DNA of 64,000 nt. It comes from Pedobacter kyonggii. Its GTDB lineage: Bacteria > Bacteroidota > Bacteroidia > Sphingobacteriales > Sphingobacteriaceae. How positions within the stretch are numbered: position 1 is the first letter of the stretch; every line of letters starts with the position of its first letter. Made by a program: the position numbers and the translations under genes. This document shows, piece after piece, positions 34,773-43,825 of the stretch. The DNA lies in contig NZ_SIXF01000004.1 of assembly GCF_004310665.1 (NCBI RefSeq), forward strand, positions 62,001 to 126,000, given 5' to 3'. The notes beneath the pieces are model-generated. The model was not told the DNA's origin, made no database searches, and was given only the letters and a program-made list of their open reading frames with translations.

Positions 34773-36221
34773 CTAAAATTCTGCGTTTTTCGGGAACCTT
34801 GGGAAAGCAATTACATCACGGATGTTGGTCATGCCGGTTACGAACAATACCAAACGTTCGAAACCTAAACCAAAACCCGAGTGCGGAGCTGATCCAAAGC
34901 GGCGGGTATCTAAATACCACCAAAGCTCTTCCTGTGGAATGTTTAAATCTTCCATGCGTTTGGTTAAACGGTCTAAACGCTCTTCGCGTTGCGATCCGCC
35001 AATCATTTCGCCAATACCCGGAAATAAGATATCCATTGCGGCAACAGTTTTTCTGCCTTCAGCATCTGGCTCATTCTGGCGCATGTAGAACGATTTAATA
35101 TCAGCAGGATAATCGGTTAAGATTACCGGTTTTTTAAAGTGTTTTTCTACCAGGTAACGTTCGTGCTCACTTTGTAAATCAGCACCCCATTCATCAATCA
35201 GGTATTTAAATTGTTTCTTCTGGTTCGGCTTAGAAGACTTTAAAATCCTGATCGCCTCCGTATACGTTAAACGTTCAAACTCATTGGCTAAACAGAAATC
35301 TAGTTTCTCTAATAAGCTAAATTCGCTGCGCTCATTCTGCGGTTTTTGTTTGTCCTCTTCAGCCAAACGGGTATTTAAGAATTCTAATTCATCTTTGCAG
35401 TTGTCTAAAGCATATTTAATTACATACTTCATCATATCTTCTGCAAGCTGCATGTTATCTTCTAAATCGGCAAAGGCAACTTCTGGCTCAATCATCCAGA
35501 ACTCGGCCAGGTGTCGTGTTGTATTTGAGTTTTCTGCCCTAAAAGTAGGGCCGAAAGTATAAATCTGTCCGAAAGCCATTGCCGCTAACTCACCTTCCAA
35601 CTGACCAGATACGGTTAAGTTGGTTGCACGGGCAAAGAAATCTTGCGAGAAATCTACCTTACCATCTTCTGTACGTGGTGTATTGTCGAAATCTAAAGTG
35701 GTTACTTTAAACATTTCGCCGGCACCTTCTGCATCACTTGCGGTAATTACAGGCGTATGCATATACACAAAACCACGTTCGTTGTAGAATTGGTGAATGG
35801 CAAATGCCAAAGCATGACGCACTTTAAAAACGGCATTAAAAGTATTGGTACGGAAACGCAGGTGTGCAATTTCGCGTAAAAACTCTAAACTGTGTTTCTT
35901 TGGTTGTAATGGGAATTTTTCAGGATCGCTATCACCCAAAATTTCTACACTTGTTGCCTTAATCTCTACAGTTTGTCCTTTGCCAAGCGATTCGATCAAT
36001 TTACCTGTTGCCGAAATGGCCGCACCAGTAGTTATTCTTTTTAACAGCTCATCAGGTAAATTACTAAAATCGATCACAACCTGGATATTGCTCATGCAAG
36101 ACCCGTCATTTAATGCAATAAACTGATTATTACGGAAAGTTCTAACCCATCCCATAACCGTTACTTCTGTGTCAAATGCTGTCGACTTTAATAAATCTTT
36201 AATTTGCTGTCTCTTAATCAT
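34773..36221 (-). CDS. asnS: Asparaginyl-tRNA synthetase
   Basis: The 482-residue class IIb synthetase charges tRNA(Asn). An N-terminal OB-fold anticodon domain (about 10-115, [22 protein letters not shown]) precedes the catalytic core. Motif 2 is [21 protein letters not shown] read across its usual positions, and motif 3 is [15 protein letters not shown]. The asparagine-specific features and length (usual 460-480) support AsnRS over AspRS. A TAAATTTG box sits 21 bp upstream. The stop is followed by TTTAGGG heptamers and a strong terminator. Confidence 0.95.
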   Translation of the reverse strand: MIKRQQIKDLLKSTAFDTEVTVMGWVRTFRNNQFIALNDGSCMSNIQVVIDFSNLPDELLKRITTGAAISATGKLIESLGKGQTVEIKATSVEILGDSDPEKFPLQPKKHSLEFLREIAHLRFRTNTFNAVFKVRHALAFAIHQFYNERGFVYMHTPVITASDAEGAGEMFKVTTLDFDNTPRTEDGKVDFSQDFFARATNLTVSGQLEGELAAMAFGQIYTFGPTFRAENSNTTRHLAEFWMIEPEVAFADLEDNMQLAEDMMKYVIKYALDNCKDELEFLNTRLAEEDKQKPQNERSEFSLLEKLDFCLANEFERLTYTEAIRILKSSKPNQKKQFKYLIDEWGADLQSEHERYLVEKHFKKPVILTDYPADIKSFYMRQNEPDAEGRKTVAAMDILFPGIGEMIGGSQREERLDRLTKRMEDLNIPQEELWWYLDTRRFGSAPHSGFGLGFERLVLFVTGMTNIRDVIAFPRFPKNAEF

Positions 36222-36241
36222 ATTGTTATTTGTAAAAGGCG

Positions 36242-36249
36242 CAAATTTA
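36242..36249 (-). promoter_or_regulatory. Candidate -7 box of asnS
   Basis: The minus strand reads TAAATTTGCGCC, containing the -7 consensus TAnnTTTG, about 20 bp before the ATG. The same TTTGCGCC extension follows the purM box at 54185. Confidence 0.5.
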
Positions 36250-36345
36250 GAAAAAAAAATGTATCAGTTGGCAGTTTTCAGTGCACAGTTTTCAGTTTTT
36301 TAGCTAGCGGCTCACTCCAAGCTCCAAACGCTTAACTCCGAACTA

Positions 36346-37329
36346 TTACTGTTGTTGCTGCTGGATGGCTTCCATATATTGTTGATAGCTATTTTGTGTT
36401 CTTGCCGTGGTTATTGTTCCGGATGGTTTAGTGTAATTCACTTCTTTTGGCTGAAAATAAGTTTCATTATCATTAAAATCTTCATCATTATAACCTACTG
36501 ATACGTTAACTTCCATAATATGCTCGAAACCACCTTTGTAAACACCTTTTACTGGCGAGCAATCGGTAAAATTGCGGCCTACTGCCAGGCGCACATGGTT
36601 TTCGTTGGCTATACAGTTATTGGTAGGATCTAAGCCCAGCCAGCCGTACTCGGGTAAATATGCCTCGGCCCAGGCATGGGTTGCCCCTTCACCTCGCATA
36701 CCATCTCTATTGGGGCAGATGTAGCCGCTTACATAGCGCGCAGGAATACCGGTTAAACGCAGCATCGCGGTTAATACATGGGCAAAATCCTGACAAACTC
36801 CAGCTTTAAGCTTTAAAATTTCTTCAATAGTGGTATCAACTGCCGTTACTCCTTTAATGTATTCGAAATTATTGAACACATGAGCGCAGTATTTTATAGC
36901 GGTTTGATAAGGCGTATCTTCAGTGCTCTTAATGTTCAAAGCTGTTTCTTTTAATTGAACAATACCATCAAAACTTTCCTGTCTTAAATAATCAATATAT
37001 GGTACTTCAAATTTTAGGGCGTTTAAACTGTTCCACTGCTCGCTGCTAAACATATCGTCTTGCGGCAATGGCTTCGGGAAGGTTTCTACGCTTACTTTCG
37101 AAAAGATTTTCAGTTGGGTATGCGGCTCATTTTGGGTAAAAGTGCCTACCTCGTTGCCGTAATAATCGATAAAGATTTCAATTTCCGGGCTTCCGGAGAT
37201 ATTCAGGTCGTGTTTAACCACCTTTTGAAAATCATCCTTAATCGGGAATAAAATAATCTGATTTGCACTATCGCGAACAGGCAACTCGTATTTGTAATTG
37301 GTGATATGTTTGATTTTGAAAATTGGCAT
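36346..37329 (-). CDS. Transglutaminase-like protease/ligase of the alpha-E/ATP-grasp triad
   Basis: The 327-residue protein has an N-terminal transglutaminase-associated beta domain (MPIFKIKHITNYKYELPV) and a transglutaminase-like core with the catalytic Cys in GVCQDFAHVLTAML, His in GATHAWAEAYLP and Asp in WLGLDPTNN. The C-terminus is Gln-rich. With the alpha-E and circularly permuted ATP-grasp genes it forms a conserved bacterial triad proposed to make or process a small peptide. A 108-bp gap with a repeat separates it from the alpha-E gene; all are on the minus strand. Confidence 0.9.
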   Translation of the reverse strand: MPIFKIKHITNYKYELPVRDSANQIILFPIKDDFQKVVKHDLNISGSPEIEIFIDYYGNEVGTFTQNEPHTQLKIFSKVSVETFPKPLPQDDMFSSEQWNSLNALKFEVPYIDYLRQESFDGIVQLKETALNIKSTEDTPYQTAIKYCAHVFNNFEYIKGVTAVDTTIEEILKLKAGVCQDFAHVLTAMLRLTGIPARYVSGYICPNRDGMRGEGATHAWAEAYLPEYGWLGLDPTNNCIANENHVRLAVGRNFTDCSPVKGVYKGGFEHIMEVNVSVGYNDEDFNDNETYFQPKEVNYTKPSGTITTARTQNSYQQYMEAIQQQQQ

Positions 37330-37400
37330 ATTGGTTTTTATTATTATAGGTTACAGCAGGTGAAAAGATAAGTGCAGATCATAAATCAATAAAAGAATAG

Positions 37401-37436
37401 TATCTGTGTTGATCTGTGCTCATCTGTGGTTAAAAA
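37401..37436. repeat. Short dispersed intergenic repeat (ATCTGTG type)
   Basis: TATCTGTGTTGATCTGTGCT followed by CATCTGTGGTTAAAAA sits directly before the stop of the alpha-E gene; a relative of the 9135-9173 copy. Confidence 0.55.
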
Positions 37437-37437
37437 T

Positions 37438-38373
37438 TTATGAATTTGCGAAATAATATTCATTTAACAGGTTTCCGATGCCGAAAAGTTCAGCCCTGAT
37501 CTCTGTAAGGTAATGGTGCAACTGCTCTTCGTTCATGGTATTTACCGAACTATAGGTAATCATGCTTTTTAAACGCCCTATTTTAAAAGATAAGTTGTTG
37601 TAATGTTCGATATTGCTTTCGCTCTTTAACCGGTTAAAATATCTTTCAATATTGTTCATGGCATACAGTACCGACCGAGGAAAATCATTGTTGAGCATCA
37701 CTAATTCGATGATGTTTTTTGCATCGAAACCTTGCCTGTAAGTTTTTAGGTATAGTTCATACCCACCTAATGATAGCAATAAATGTTTCCAGTAGGATAT
37801 ATCCGTCAGCAGATCTGGATTGCTGCTTATCGAACTGAATTTAATATCGAGAATATCGACTGACTGTATGCTTCTCTCCAGGTGTTTGCCAATATTCATA
37901 AAACTTCTGCTTTCTCCGCGCTCCATCACACTGTCGGCAGTTCCGTTGTATAACATTACCTGTTTAATCAAGACATCGAAGGCTGTAACCGGGTCATCTT
38001 TCTGTACGTACCACAATAATTTCTCGTCTTTTACCGCATGGTAATATTCGTTTAAACACTGCCATAAATCTTTAGGGATGTGTTCCTGAACACTCCGAGC
38101 ATTTTCCCGTGCTAGGGTAACGATGTTTAAAATTGAATTTTGATTCTCGCGGTTTAACAAGAGGTATTCTATTACGGCACGGCTATCGTGCTGGATATTC
38201 AATAATTCATTTTCGTCATCCGACGAAAAAATCCTGATTACGGGCTTCCATGTAAATTCCTGTATGGTATCTTGTGAGGAAGCATAATTTGTTTTTAACA
38301 TGCGCAGCATACCATCACTGCGCTCAACATATCTGCTTAGCCAATATAAGCTTGATGCAACTCTACTTAACAT
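37438..38373 (-). CDS. Alpha-E domain protein
   Basis: This 311-residue all-helical protein starts MLSRVASSLYWLSRYVERSD, the conserved opening of the alpha-E domain. Later come GTADSVMERGESRSFMNIGKHLERS and YFNRLKSESNIEHYNNLSFKI. It always accompanies circularly permuted ATP-grasp ligases and a transglutaminase and probably serves as their partner in peptide synthesis; no catalytic activity is established. Its start is 10 bp after the stop of the ATP-grasp gene. Confidence 0.92.
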   Translation of the reverse strand: MLSRVASSLYWLSRYVERSDGMLRMLKTNYASSQDTIQEFTWKPVIRIFSSDDENELLNIQHDSRAVIEYLLLNRENQNSILNIVTLARENARSVQEHIPKDLWQCLNEYYHAVKDEKLLWYVQKDDPVTAFDVLIKQVMLYNGTADSVMERGESRSFMNIGKHLERSIQSVDILDIKFSSISSNPDLLTDISYWKHLLLSLGGYELYLKTYRQGFDAKNIIELVMLNNDFPRSVLYAMNNIERYFNRLKSESNIEHYNNLSFKIGRLKSMITYSSVNTMNEEQLHHYLTEIRAELFGIGNLLNEYYFANS

Positions 38374-38383
38374 ATTCTGTATT

Positions 38384-39832
38384 CTAAGAAGTTAAAACCC
38401 ATGTATCTTTACTGCCGCCACCCTGCGAGCTGTTTACGACCAGCGAACCTTCTTTTAAAGCTACTCTGGTTAAGCCGCCCGGCACAATTGAAATGCCATC
38501 TGGTCCGTTTAAAGCGAAAGGGCGAAGATCGATTCTGCGCGGAGCCAGTTTTCCGTTAATAAAACACGGGGCAGAAGACAGGCTGATGGTAGGTTGGGCA
38601 ATAAAATTGCGTGGATCTTTCAATACTTCAATTTTATATTCTTCCGTTTCCTGCTCGCTGGCAGCGTGCCCCATTAACATGCCATATCCACCACTTCCAT
38701 TGGTTTTTTTAATTACCATCGTATTGATGTTCGCAAAAACATAATCCAGCTCATCTTTATTGCTGAGCTGGTAGGTGGGCACATTCTTTAGAATGGGTTC
38801 TTCGTTCAGGTAATACCTGATCATATCTGGTACATAGGTATAAACGGCTTTGTCGTCGGCTACGCCATTGCCTATTGCATTAATAATGGCTACGTTCCCT
38901 TTGCGATAGGCACCCATTAGGCCAGCAACGCCCAGAACGCTGTTCGGATTAAAAACCAGTGGATCAAGATAGTCGTCATCTACACGGCGATAAATCACAT
39001 CAACCTGCTGCAGGCCTGTGGTGGTTTTCATAAACACCTTTTGGTTTTTAACCACCAGATCACGGCCTTCTACCAGTTCCACCCCCATTAAACGGGCAAG
39101 GGTAGTGTGTTCGTAATACGCAGAATTATACATGCCCGGGCTTAACAGTACAATGGTTGGGTTCGAAACGGCTCTGGGAGAGAGGCTCATTAAATTTTTA
39201 TATAATATGGCAGGGTATTCGGTTACACTTCTTACGCCGCACTGCGGAATAAGGTCGGGAAATAACCTTTTGGTGATTTCCCTGTTCTCGAGCATATAGC
39301 TCACCCCCGAAGGTGTTCGCAGGTTGTCTTCCAACACATAAAATGTTCCGTCATGATCCCTTATCAGGTCTATCCCTGCAATATGGATATAGATATCGTG
39401 TAATACATTTACATTGTGCATCTCTCTTAAAAAATGCGGACAAGAATAAATTACATTTATAGGTACAATCTGGTCTTTTAAGATAAATTGATTGCTATAA
39501 ATGTCTTTTAAGAAAAGATTCAGCGCTTTTAGTCGTTGTTTTATTCCTTTTTCTATAAAACTCCACTCTGTTGAAGTGATAATTCTCGGGATAATATCAA
39601 AAGGAAAGATTTTTTCGATGCCTTCGCCGCTATCATATACCGTAAAGGTAATGCCCTGGCTCATGAACAGCTTTTTAGCCAATTCTTCCTTTTTGTTCAG
39701 GTTATCGAGAGATTCTTTAGAGAAATTATTGATGAAGTTTGAATAATGATCCCGGTAACGATCGCTATTTAAGAACATTTCATCATAAGTTTTGGGATGA
39801 TTTAAGTAATTTTTTATAAAATCTTCTATCAT
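38384..39832 (-). CDS. Circularly permuted type 2 ATP-grasp ligase
   Basis: The 482-residue protein has the permuted ATP-grasp pattern: an N-terminal YDEMFLNSDRYRDHYSNF, the DGTFYVLEDNLRTPSGVSYMLENR motif, VVLLSPG-like strand, YRRVDDDYLDPLVFNP and KKTNGSGGYGMLMG (nucleotide-binding loop). Such ligases join a carboxylate to an amine through an acyl phosphate. First gene of the triad with alpha-E and transglutaminase. No TAnnTTTG box was found close to its start. Confidence 0.92.
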   Translation of the reverse strand: MIEDFIKNYLNHPKTYDEMFLNSDRYRDHYSNFINNFSKESLDNLNKKEELAKKLFMSQGITFTVYDSGEGIEKIFPFDIIPRIITSTEWSFIEKGIKQRLKALNLFLKDIYSNQFILKDQIVPINVIYSCPHFLREMHNVNVLHDIYIHIAGIDLIRDHDGTFYVLEDNLRTPSGVSYMLENREITKRLFPDLIPQCGVRSVTEYPAILYKNLMSLSPRAVSNPTIVLLSPGMYNSAYYEHTTLARLMGVELVEGRDLVVKNQKVFMKTTTGLQQVDVIYRRVDDDYLDPLVFNPNSVLGVAGLMGAYRKGNVAIINAIGNGVADDKAVYTYVPDMIRYYLNEEPILKNVPTYQLSNKDELDYVFANINTMVIKKTNGSGGYGMLMGHAASEQETEEYKIEVLKDPRNFIAQPTISLSSAPCFINGKLAPRRIDLRPFALNGPDGISIVPGGLTRVALKEGSLVVNSSQGGGSKDTWVLTS

Positions 39833-40001
39833 TTTGCTTAAATATTTCCTTAAATTATGATTTTGTAAGTAAAAAACTAATGTTTTTGTATAAAAAATTA
39901 ATTTTTATATGATTTATATCTGTTTAATTAATTTTTTACGTATGTATTTTAGTGTTTTATGTGTTTTTTATTGAAATATTTAAAATTTTTAATAAAAATA
40001 C
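39833..40001. other. AT-rich gene-free stretch
   Basis: Very AT-rich sequence upstream of the ATP-grasp gene and of the candidate small RNA. I see no ORF or repeat. It probably contains the promoter of the triad operon on the minus strand. Confidence 0.4.
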
Positions 40002-40031
40002 TTGCTAATATGAATAAAGTTTGTACTTTTG
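40002..40031 (+). promoter_or_regulatory. Consensus Bacteroidetes promoter of a candidate sRNA
   Basis: -33 TTG (40002-40004, TTGC) and -7 box TACTTTTG (40024-40031) with about 19 bp between them match the TTTG-N19-TAnnTTTG pattern. Nothing downstream encodes a protein. A terminator follows within 65 bp. Confidence 0.6.
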
Positions 40032-40036
40032 TAATG

Positions 40037-40095
40037 CTCGTTAATTATTATTATATATTTGGTTTAAAAAAAGCGCTGGCAACGGCGCTTTTTTT
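40037..40095 (+). ncRNA. Candidate small RNA, about 60 nt
   Basis: From the expected start near 40037 the transcript would run through TTAATTATTATTATATATTT and end at the hairpin AAAAAAAGCGC/GCGCTTTTTTT (40066-40095) with its T tract. It would be an AU-rich 5' part plus a terminator stem. A second plus-strand terminator follows at 40150. No coding frame of note. Evidence is promoter plus terminator only. Confidence 0.45.
40066..40095 (+). terminator. Terminator of the candidate sRNA
   Basis: AAAAAAAGCGC and GCGCTTTTTTT arms with an 8-base loop, ending in a T7 tract. Confidence 0.75.
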
Positions 40096-40149
40096 ACGAA
40101 AACATCAAGACTTATTCATAATCAACATAAACTAAACAATCCAAACCAG

Positions 40150-40182
40150 AAAGCTTCAGTAAAAACTGGAGCTTTTCTTTTT
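40150..40182 (+). terminator. Second tandem terminator
   Basis: AAAGCTTCAGT pairs with ACTGGAGCTTT (one T-G wobble) around AAAA, followed by TCTTTTTATT. It could catch read-through from the sRNA promoter. Confidence 0.65.
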
Positions 40183-40256
40183 ATTATTGGTCCTCAATCT
40201 CGATCCGATAGCAATCGGATGAAGCGTAGTAAAATGCAGCGTTCTTAAAGAAAAGT

Positions 40257-40354
40257 CGTCATTGCGAGAAGGCTTTTTCAGCCGACGAAGCAATCTTACA
40301 ACTATGGATTGTAGCGATCGTAAGATTGTTTCGTCGTTCCTCCTCGCAATGACG
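40257..40354. repeat. Nested palindromic repeat CGTCATTGCGAG
   Basis: Outer arms CGTCATTGCGAG (40257-40268) and CTCGCAATGACG (40343-40354) are perfect. Inside, GACGAAGCAATCTTAC faces GTAAGATTGTTTCGTC with one mismatch. A partial copy (CGTCATTCCTCCTCGCAATGACG, abbreviated) lies near 41344-41366. REP-like element that would form a long cruciform or RNA hairpin. Confidence 0.8.
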
Positions 40355-40383
40355 ATCCCTCATAGAAATTCTAAGTGCATAAA

Positions 40384-40419
40384 AAAAAGCTATCCTGATT
40401 TTAATCGGGATAGCTTTTT
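40384..40419 (-). terminator. Terminator of the ferritin gene
   Basis: AAAAAGCTATCCTGAT pairs with ATCGGGATAGCTTTTT (one wobble) over a 4-base loop. On the minus strand a T8 tract follows, 20 bp after the ferritin stop. It is symmetric enough to work both ways. Confidence 0.8.
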
Positions 40420-40438
40420 AATATATGTTTTGTTGTTG

Positions 40439-40966
40439 TTATTCTTCTGAATAGGTGATTTTGTTCACATGTTTATCAATTTCCCATCTTCCTGTTCCCT
40501 CTTCGCCAATTACTTCGAATAATTCTAATGCCCTGCGTGCTTTGTATTCTTCTTCGCGTTGCTCTTTCAAGAACCAGTTCAAGAATTCCATAGTTACAAA
40601 ATCCTGCTCTTTATGGCATTTAGAGGCTAGGTTTTTAAAACTTTGGGTAATGGCGATTTCTGCTTCTAAAGCATCTTCGAAAACTTCTCTAAATCCTGCA
40701 AATTCAGTTTTGATGCCAGAAACTTCTGGGGATATTGCGTTTCCGCCCATATCCAAAACATATTTGAACAATTTTAATTGGTGTACTCTTTCTTCTTCAG
40801 ATTGCTTTAAGAAATAATCTGCTGAAAAATCGAATCCATTTTGGTCACACCAAGATGACATTGATAAATATAGTGATGAAGAGTGAGCTTCTTTTTTGAT
40901 CTGCTGATTTAATAATGTTTCGATATCCTGTGATATTAAACATTTAATGCGCATTAAGTCTTTCAT
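40439..40966 (-). CDS. Ferritin
   Basis: The 175-residue non-haem ferritin resembles FtnA. Helix A has IKKEAHSSSLYLSMSSWCDQ with the first ferroxidase Glu, and helix B has SEEERVHQLKLFKYV with the Glu/His pair. WFLKEQREEEYKARRAL in helix D supplies further ligands. It would store iron as ferric mineral in a 24-mer. ATG 40966 gives MKDLMRIKC; Met at residue 5 is an alternative. It is monocistronic, with its own promoter box (TACCTTTG) and terminator. Confidence 0.93.
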   Translation of the reverse strand: MKDLMRIKCLISQDIETLLNQQIKKEAHSSSLYLSMSSWCDQNGFDFSADYFLKQSEEERVHQLKLFKYVLDMGGNAISPEVSGIKTEFAGFREVFEDALEAEIAITQSFKNLASKCHKEQDFVTMEFLNWFLKEQREEEYKARRALELFEVIGEEGTGRWEIDKHVNKITYSEE

Positions 40967-40991
40967 AATTTTCTTTGCTTAACTAATGATA

Positions 40992-40999
40992 CAAAGGTA
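40992..40999 (-). promoter_or_regulatory. Candidate -7 box of ferritin
   Basis: The minus strand reads TACCTTTG (TAnnTTTG), 25 bp before the start codon. No clear -33 element. Confidence 0.45.
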
Positions 41000-41501
41000 A
41001 CATCAAATTAACCATATTGTGTGATTTATTTGCTATATGAAATTAGTCTAAATTGCTGATAATTAGTTATTTGTAATCAGTTTAAATAAGCTGGGAAGAA
41101 GAGTGGAGGATTTAAGATGGATGATGGGAAATGTATAAATAACGCGAAACGGATAGTACTTGAGGATCAGAAGGATAATGGGAGGTTCATTGCCAATAAT
41201 TAATAAACAATGAAACAATGACGAATAGCGAAATAGAAAAATTGCAAATGAAGATATTGAATAACTAATGTATCAATAGCGATAGGAGTTGAGAGTTTTC
41301 AGCTATCAGTGAATTTCAAGGAAATAAATCTCCTCAGATTATCGTCATTCCTCCTCGCAATGACGATTCTTCTATAAGAATCTGTCAACGGTAGATTATC
41401 TCAGGATCTTCCCGGCATGATAGATACTGAAACAAGTTCAGTATGACGCACCGAATGGAATAGCCTACCAATTTCTACGGTTAACCAATTATTCTGACCA
41501 T
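41000..41501. other. Gene-free interval between ferritin and IS
   Basis: No ORF is supported. It contains low-complexity 'aatgaaacaatgac' text, a partial CGTCATT...AATGACG repeat (41344-41366) and the palindrome GATACTGAAACAAGTTCAGT (about 41423-41442). Confidence 0.5.
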
Positions 41502-41541
41502 TAAGAAGTGGATCAAGCGGAAAAGTTGGGGGAGTTAAACT

Positions 41542-42525
41542 CTAGGCATATATTTTCGATAATCTGAATAAGAAAAACTTAATATCCCTTACACCTCTCG
41601 ATGTTGCTCTAAAGGCTTTGATCTTGGCATTGAAAGATTCTGCAGCGGCATTTGTAGCCCTGTTAATAAAGAAGTTAAGGATATACAGGTAATGCGATTG
41701 AATTGATCTGGCAACAGTCCTAAAGGAATCAATTCCGCATGCTTCTACCTGATTATACCAGATTGCCAATCTTTTAAAGGCCTGTTCCTTACTTTTGCAC
41801 CCCCTGAATATATCTCCCAATTTTTGGGCAATATTATATGCATTCTTTAATTTGGGATACCTTTGGAAAAGTAGCTCTGCCCTAAGTTCTTGATTCCGTG
41901 TCCATTTCGAGGGATGCTTAAACAGAAGATACCTGCTCCGCGCCAGCAATTGCTTTAATGTATCTCCATTAGCCAACACTTCAGGATGGTAAGCAGTTTT
42001 GTTCTTTTTTGCCGTTGCAATATCCTCATTTTCTGCATCGATAGCCTCCCAACGATACTTTATCCTAACTTCCTGAACCGCATCATAAGCCAATTTCTGA
42101 ACATGGAAACGATCAATTACCCGATGCGCGTTTACAAAACACCGTTTTATGGCCAATTGCATGTTGGCAGCCATATCCATGGTTACTTCCCGTACCCGTT
42201 TTCTCAGTCTTTCGGGAATCTTTTTCAGTACAGATATAATGTTTTCGGCCACCGTACCCTTGATCATCGCTACAATAGCACCCTTTCTACCTTTGGCTTC
42301 CTTATTGGTTACAATAGTATAAAGCTCTCCATTGGATAAAGCTGTTTCATCAATACTGAGCCTGGGGCTCACATTCTTTACAAAAAGCATCCAATCATTC
42401 GCATGCGCTTTCTGATCCCAACTACTATAGTCACTGATATGCTCTTTATATTGCTCCTGGAGCTGTTTGCCGTCTATTTGGAAATAATGCCCTAAATGAT
42501 AGCAGCTAATGGGATGGTTATCCAA
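41542..42525 (-). CDS. ISAon1-family transposase, catalytic part
   Basis: The 327-residue product resembles IS204/IS1001-type DDE transposases. Catalytic-core segments include VSPRLSIDETALSNGELYTIV, VREVTMDMAANMQLAIKRCF with RVIDRFHVQKL, and the C-terminal RATNAAAESFNAKIKAFRATS with the late Glu. The frame begins at TTG 42525 and overlaps the upstream frame by 8 bases in the +1 frame, so expression by re-initiation or +1 shifting is likely. A run CTTTTTTTAAAAGGA lies just before the overlap. Confidence 0.88.
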   Translation of the reverse strand: MDNHPISCYHLGHYFQIDGKQLQEQYKEHISDYSSWDQKAHANDWMLFVKNVSPRLSIDETALSNGELYTIVTNKEAKGRKGAIVAMIKGTVAENIISVLKKIPERLRKRVREVTMDMAANMQLAIKRCFVNAHRVIDRFHVQKLAYDAVQEVRIKYRWEAIDAENEDIATAKKNKTAYHPEVLANGDTLKQLLARSRYLLFKHPSKWTRNQELRAELLFQRYPKLKNAYNIAQKLGDIFRGCKSKEQAFKRLAIWYNQVEACGIDSFRTVARSIQSHYLYILNFFINRATNAAAESFNAKIKAFRATSRGVRDIKFFLFRLSKIYA

Positions 42526-42883
42526 ATATTCCTTTTAAAAAAAGACCGAATTCCGTAGTCATCCGAGCCCCTTTTCTTACTAAATCCCAATCTCTACTGA
42601 TGATATTGCCAGTCTTTTTTACGGTCCATCTACGTCTCCTGATACGTAAGGCAACTTTTTGTCCACGGATAGGGAAATCCTGGATGGCAACTTCCGGAAG
42701 AAAGCCCTTTGATTCGAGCTCAGTTATCTGGTAGCCAGAGGGAGCTATATTCTTCTCTTCCAGATAGATCTGAAGCTCTTTTGACTCTTTTTCGACTTTG
42801 AGTATTTCGAAATAATCCAGAATGCCTTCTGGTAATAAAAAACTGATAAGGGCTTGTTCGGCTTGGTTCAAGGGAATTTGCAA
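42518..42883 (-). CDS. ISAon1-family transposase N-terminal region protein
   Basis: This 121-residue protein is the separately encoded N-terminal part of the transposase. It ends with the basic segment VALRIRRRRWTVKKTGNIIS and TTEFGLFLKGIFG. It would supply DNA binding to the inverted repeats. Databases describe ISAon1 elements with this same two-ORF split, so it is not a broken transposase. It starts 38 bp inside the right inverted repeat. Confidence 0.85.
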   Translation of the reverse strand: MQIPLNQAEQALISFLLPEGILDYFEILKVEKESKELQIYLEEKNIAPSGYQITELESKGFLPEVAIQDFPIRGQKVALRIRRRRWTVKKTGNIISRDWDLVRKGARMTTEFGLFLKGIFG

Positions 42884-43093
42884 TTGTTATAAACTACAAA
42901 AGAAACAAATTATTCGATTCCCCCCAACTTTTCCGCTTGATCCTAAGAAGTTAAGAAAATTAAGGTTTGAGCGATGTTTATGTGCAATTGTGGACATAAA
43001 CCATGTATTATCAAATTACAATCCTTTAGGCGATTTGAACACAATTAACCGATTAACCAATCTGAGCTTACCAATAAACTAATGGCCAATAAA

Positions 43094-43453
43094 CTAATAA
43101 ACTAATCTATAAAGACAGTCGCTGATGAGGTGATTTAGTTTGAACATGGTAAAAGTGCCTTGCAACAAATCTTTTAAAGCGATAATTTCTAAGGCACTTA
43201 ATAAATAGATGTGCTCGCAACCATTAAAGGTAACCAGTTCGAAATCGGCTTTGTGGGTGTTTAAAAGGAGTGCTTCAATATCAATATCTTCTACAACCTT
43301 TTTTAATTTTTGAAGCGACAGGCAATTAAAGCGTGCAAACTTACCGCCAAAATCTACATAAAAGCAGTTTAATTTATCTGATTGATAAATAGAACCATGG
43401 GTATTTGAGAATACGTTAACCAGTTCATTAATATCGATACACGCTTTTTCCAT
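43094..43453 (-). CDS. Conserved hypothetical small protein
   Basis: The 119-residue protein has no signal peptide or membrane helix. CIDINELVNVFSNTHGSIY, CFYVDFGGKFARFNCLSL and ALEIIALKDLLQGTFTMFKL resemble a small Bacteroidetes family I recall only as uncharacterised (possibly DUF6686). Several Cys residues are present but no zinc-like CxxC pattern. It stands alone 143 bp past the IS target duplication. Confidence 0.7.
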   Translation of the reverse strand: MEKACIDINELVNVFSNTHGSIYQSDKLNCFYVDFGGKFARFNCLSLQKLKKVVEDIDIEALLLNTHKADFELVTFNGCEHIYLLSALEIIALKDLLQGTFTMFKLNHLISDCLYRLVY

Positions 43454-43825
43454 CGGTTACAAAAATTGGCATTATTTAGATTAAATACAAATAAAAACGA
43501 AAATAAATTTGAAAAGGGTTTGTTGTAGAGCGTTTGGTGGATCCAAAATAAAAGAGCTATAAAAACATTATATGCATTAGTTTGCTATTGGTAGAAGAAA
43601 AAAAAGTGGTTTAATTGTTAGAACGTAGTAATTTATAAATGGCCCGTTTAAAAGAAATGAGCTACAATGATCTTATATTCCTTAAATGGTAAACAGCTGA
43701 ATCGGGTACATAACTTAGTTGTCAGAAAGTATAATGAACCATATAAGCAATGTAAGGAAATATAAGGCGTCATTAGGCAGAACATCAAGCCGATTTATAT
43801 AGGTTATTCATGTATAAGCTATTCG
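43454..43825. other. Gene-free AT-rich interval
   Basis: Nothing recognisable in 372 bp. A 17-codon frame at about 43638 is too short to support. No strong hairpin seen. Confidence 0.4.

Larger units (their letters stand above)
41510..42943. mobile_element. Complete ISAon1-type insertion sequence, 1434 bp
   Basis: The ends are 23-bp perfect inverted repeats, starting GGATCAAGCGGAAAAGTTGG at 41510 and mirrored at 42921-42943. They are flanked by identical 8-bp target duplications TAAGAAGT (41502-41509 and 42944-42951). It holds two overlapping minus-strand frames, an N-terminal region protein and the catalytic transposase. Eight-base duplications fit the ISL3-related group. Intact ends and frames suggest recent insertion. 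Confidence 0.93.

Noticed and set aside
41542-42883. Split transposase considered as a frameshifted pseudogene
   Set aside because: The two-frame layout is the usual one for ISAon1 elements, and the ends and target duplication are intact.
43638-43691. 17-codon ORF in the gap before the GNAT gene
   Set aside because: Too short, no promoter or conserved feature visible.
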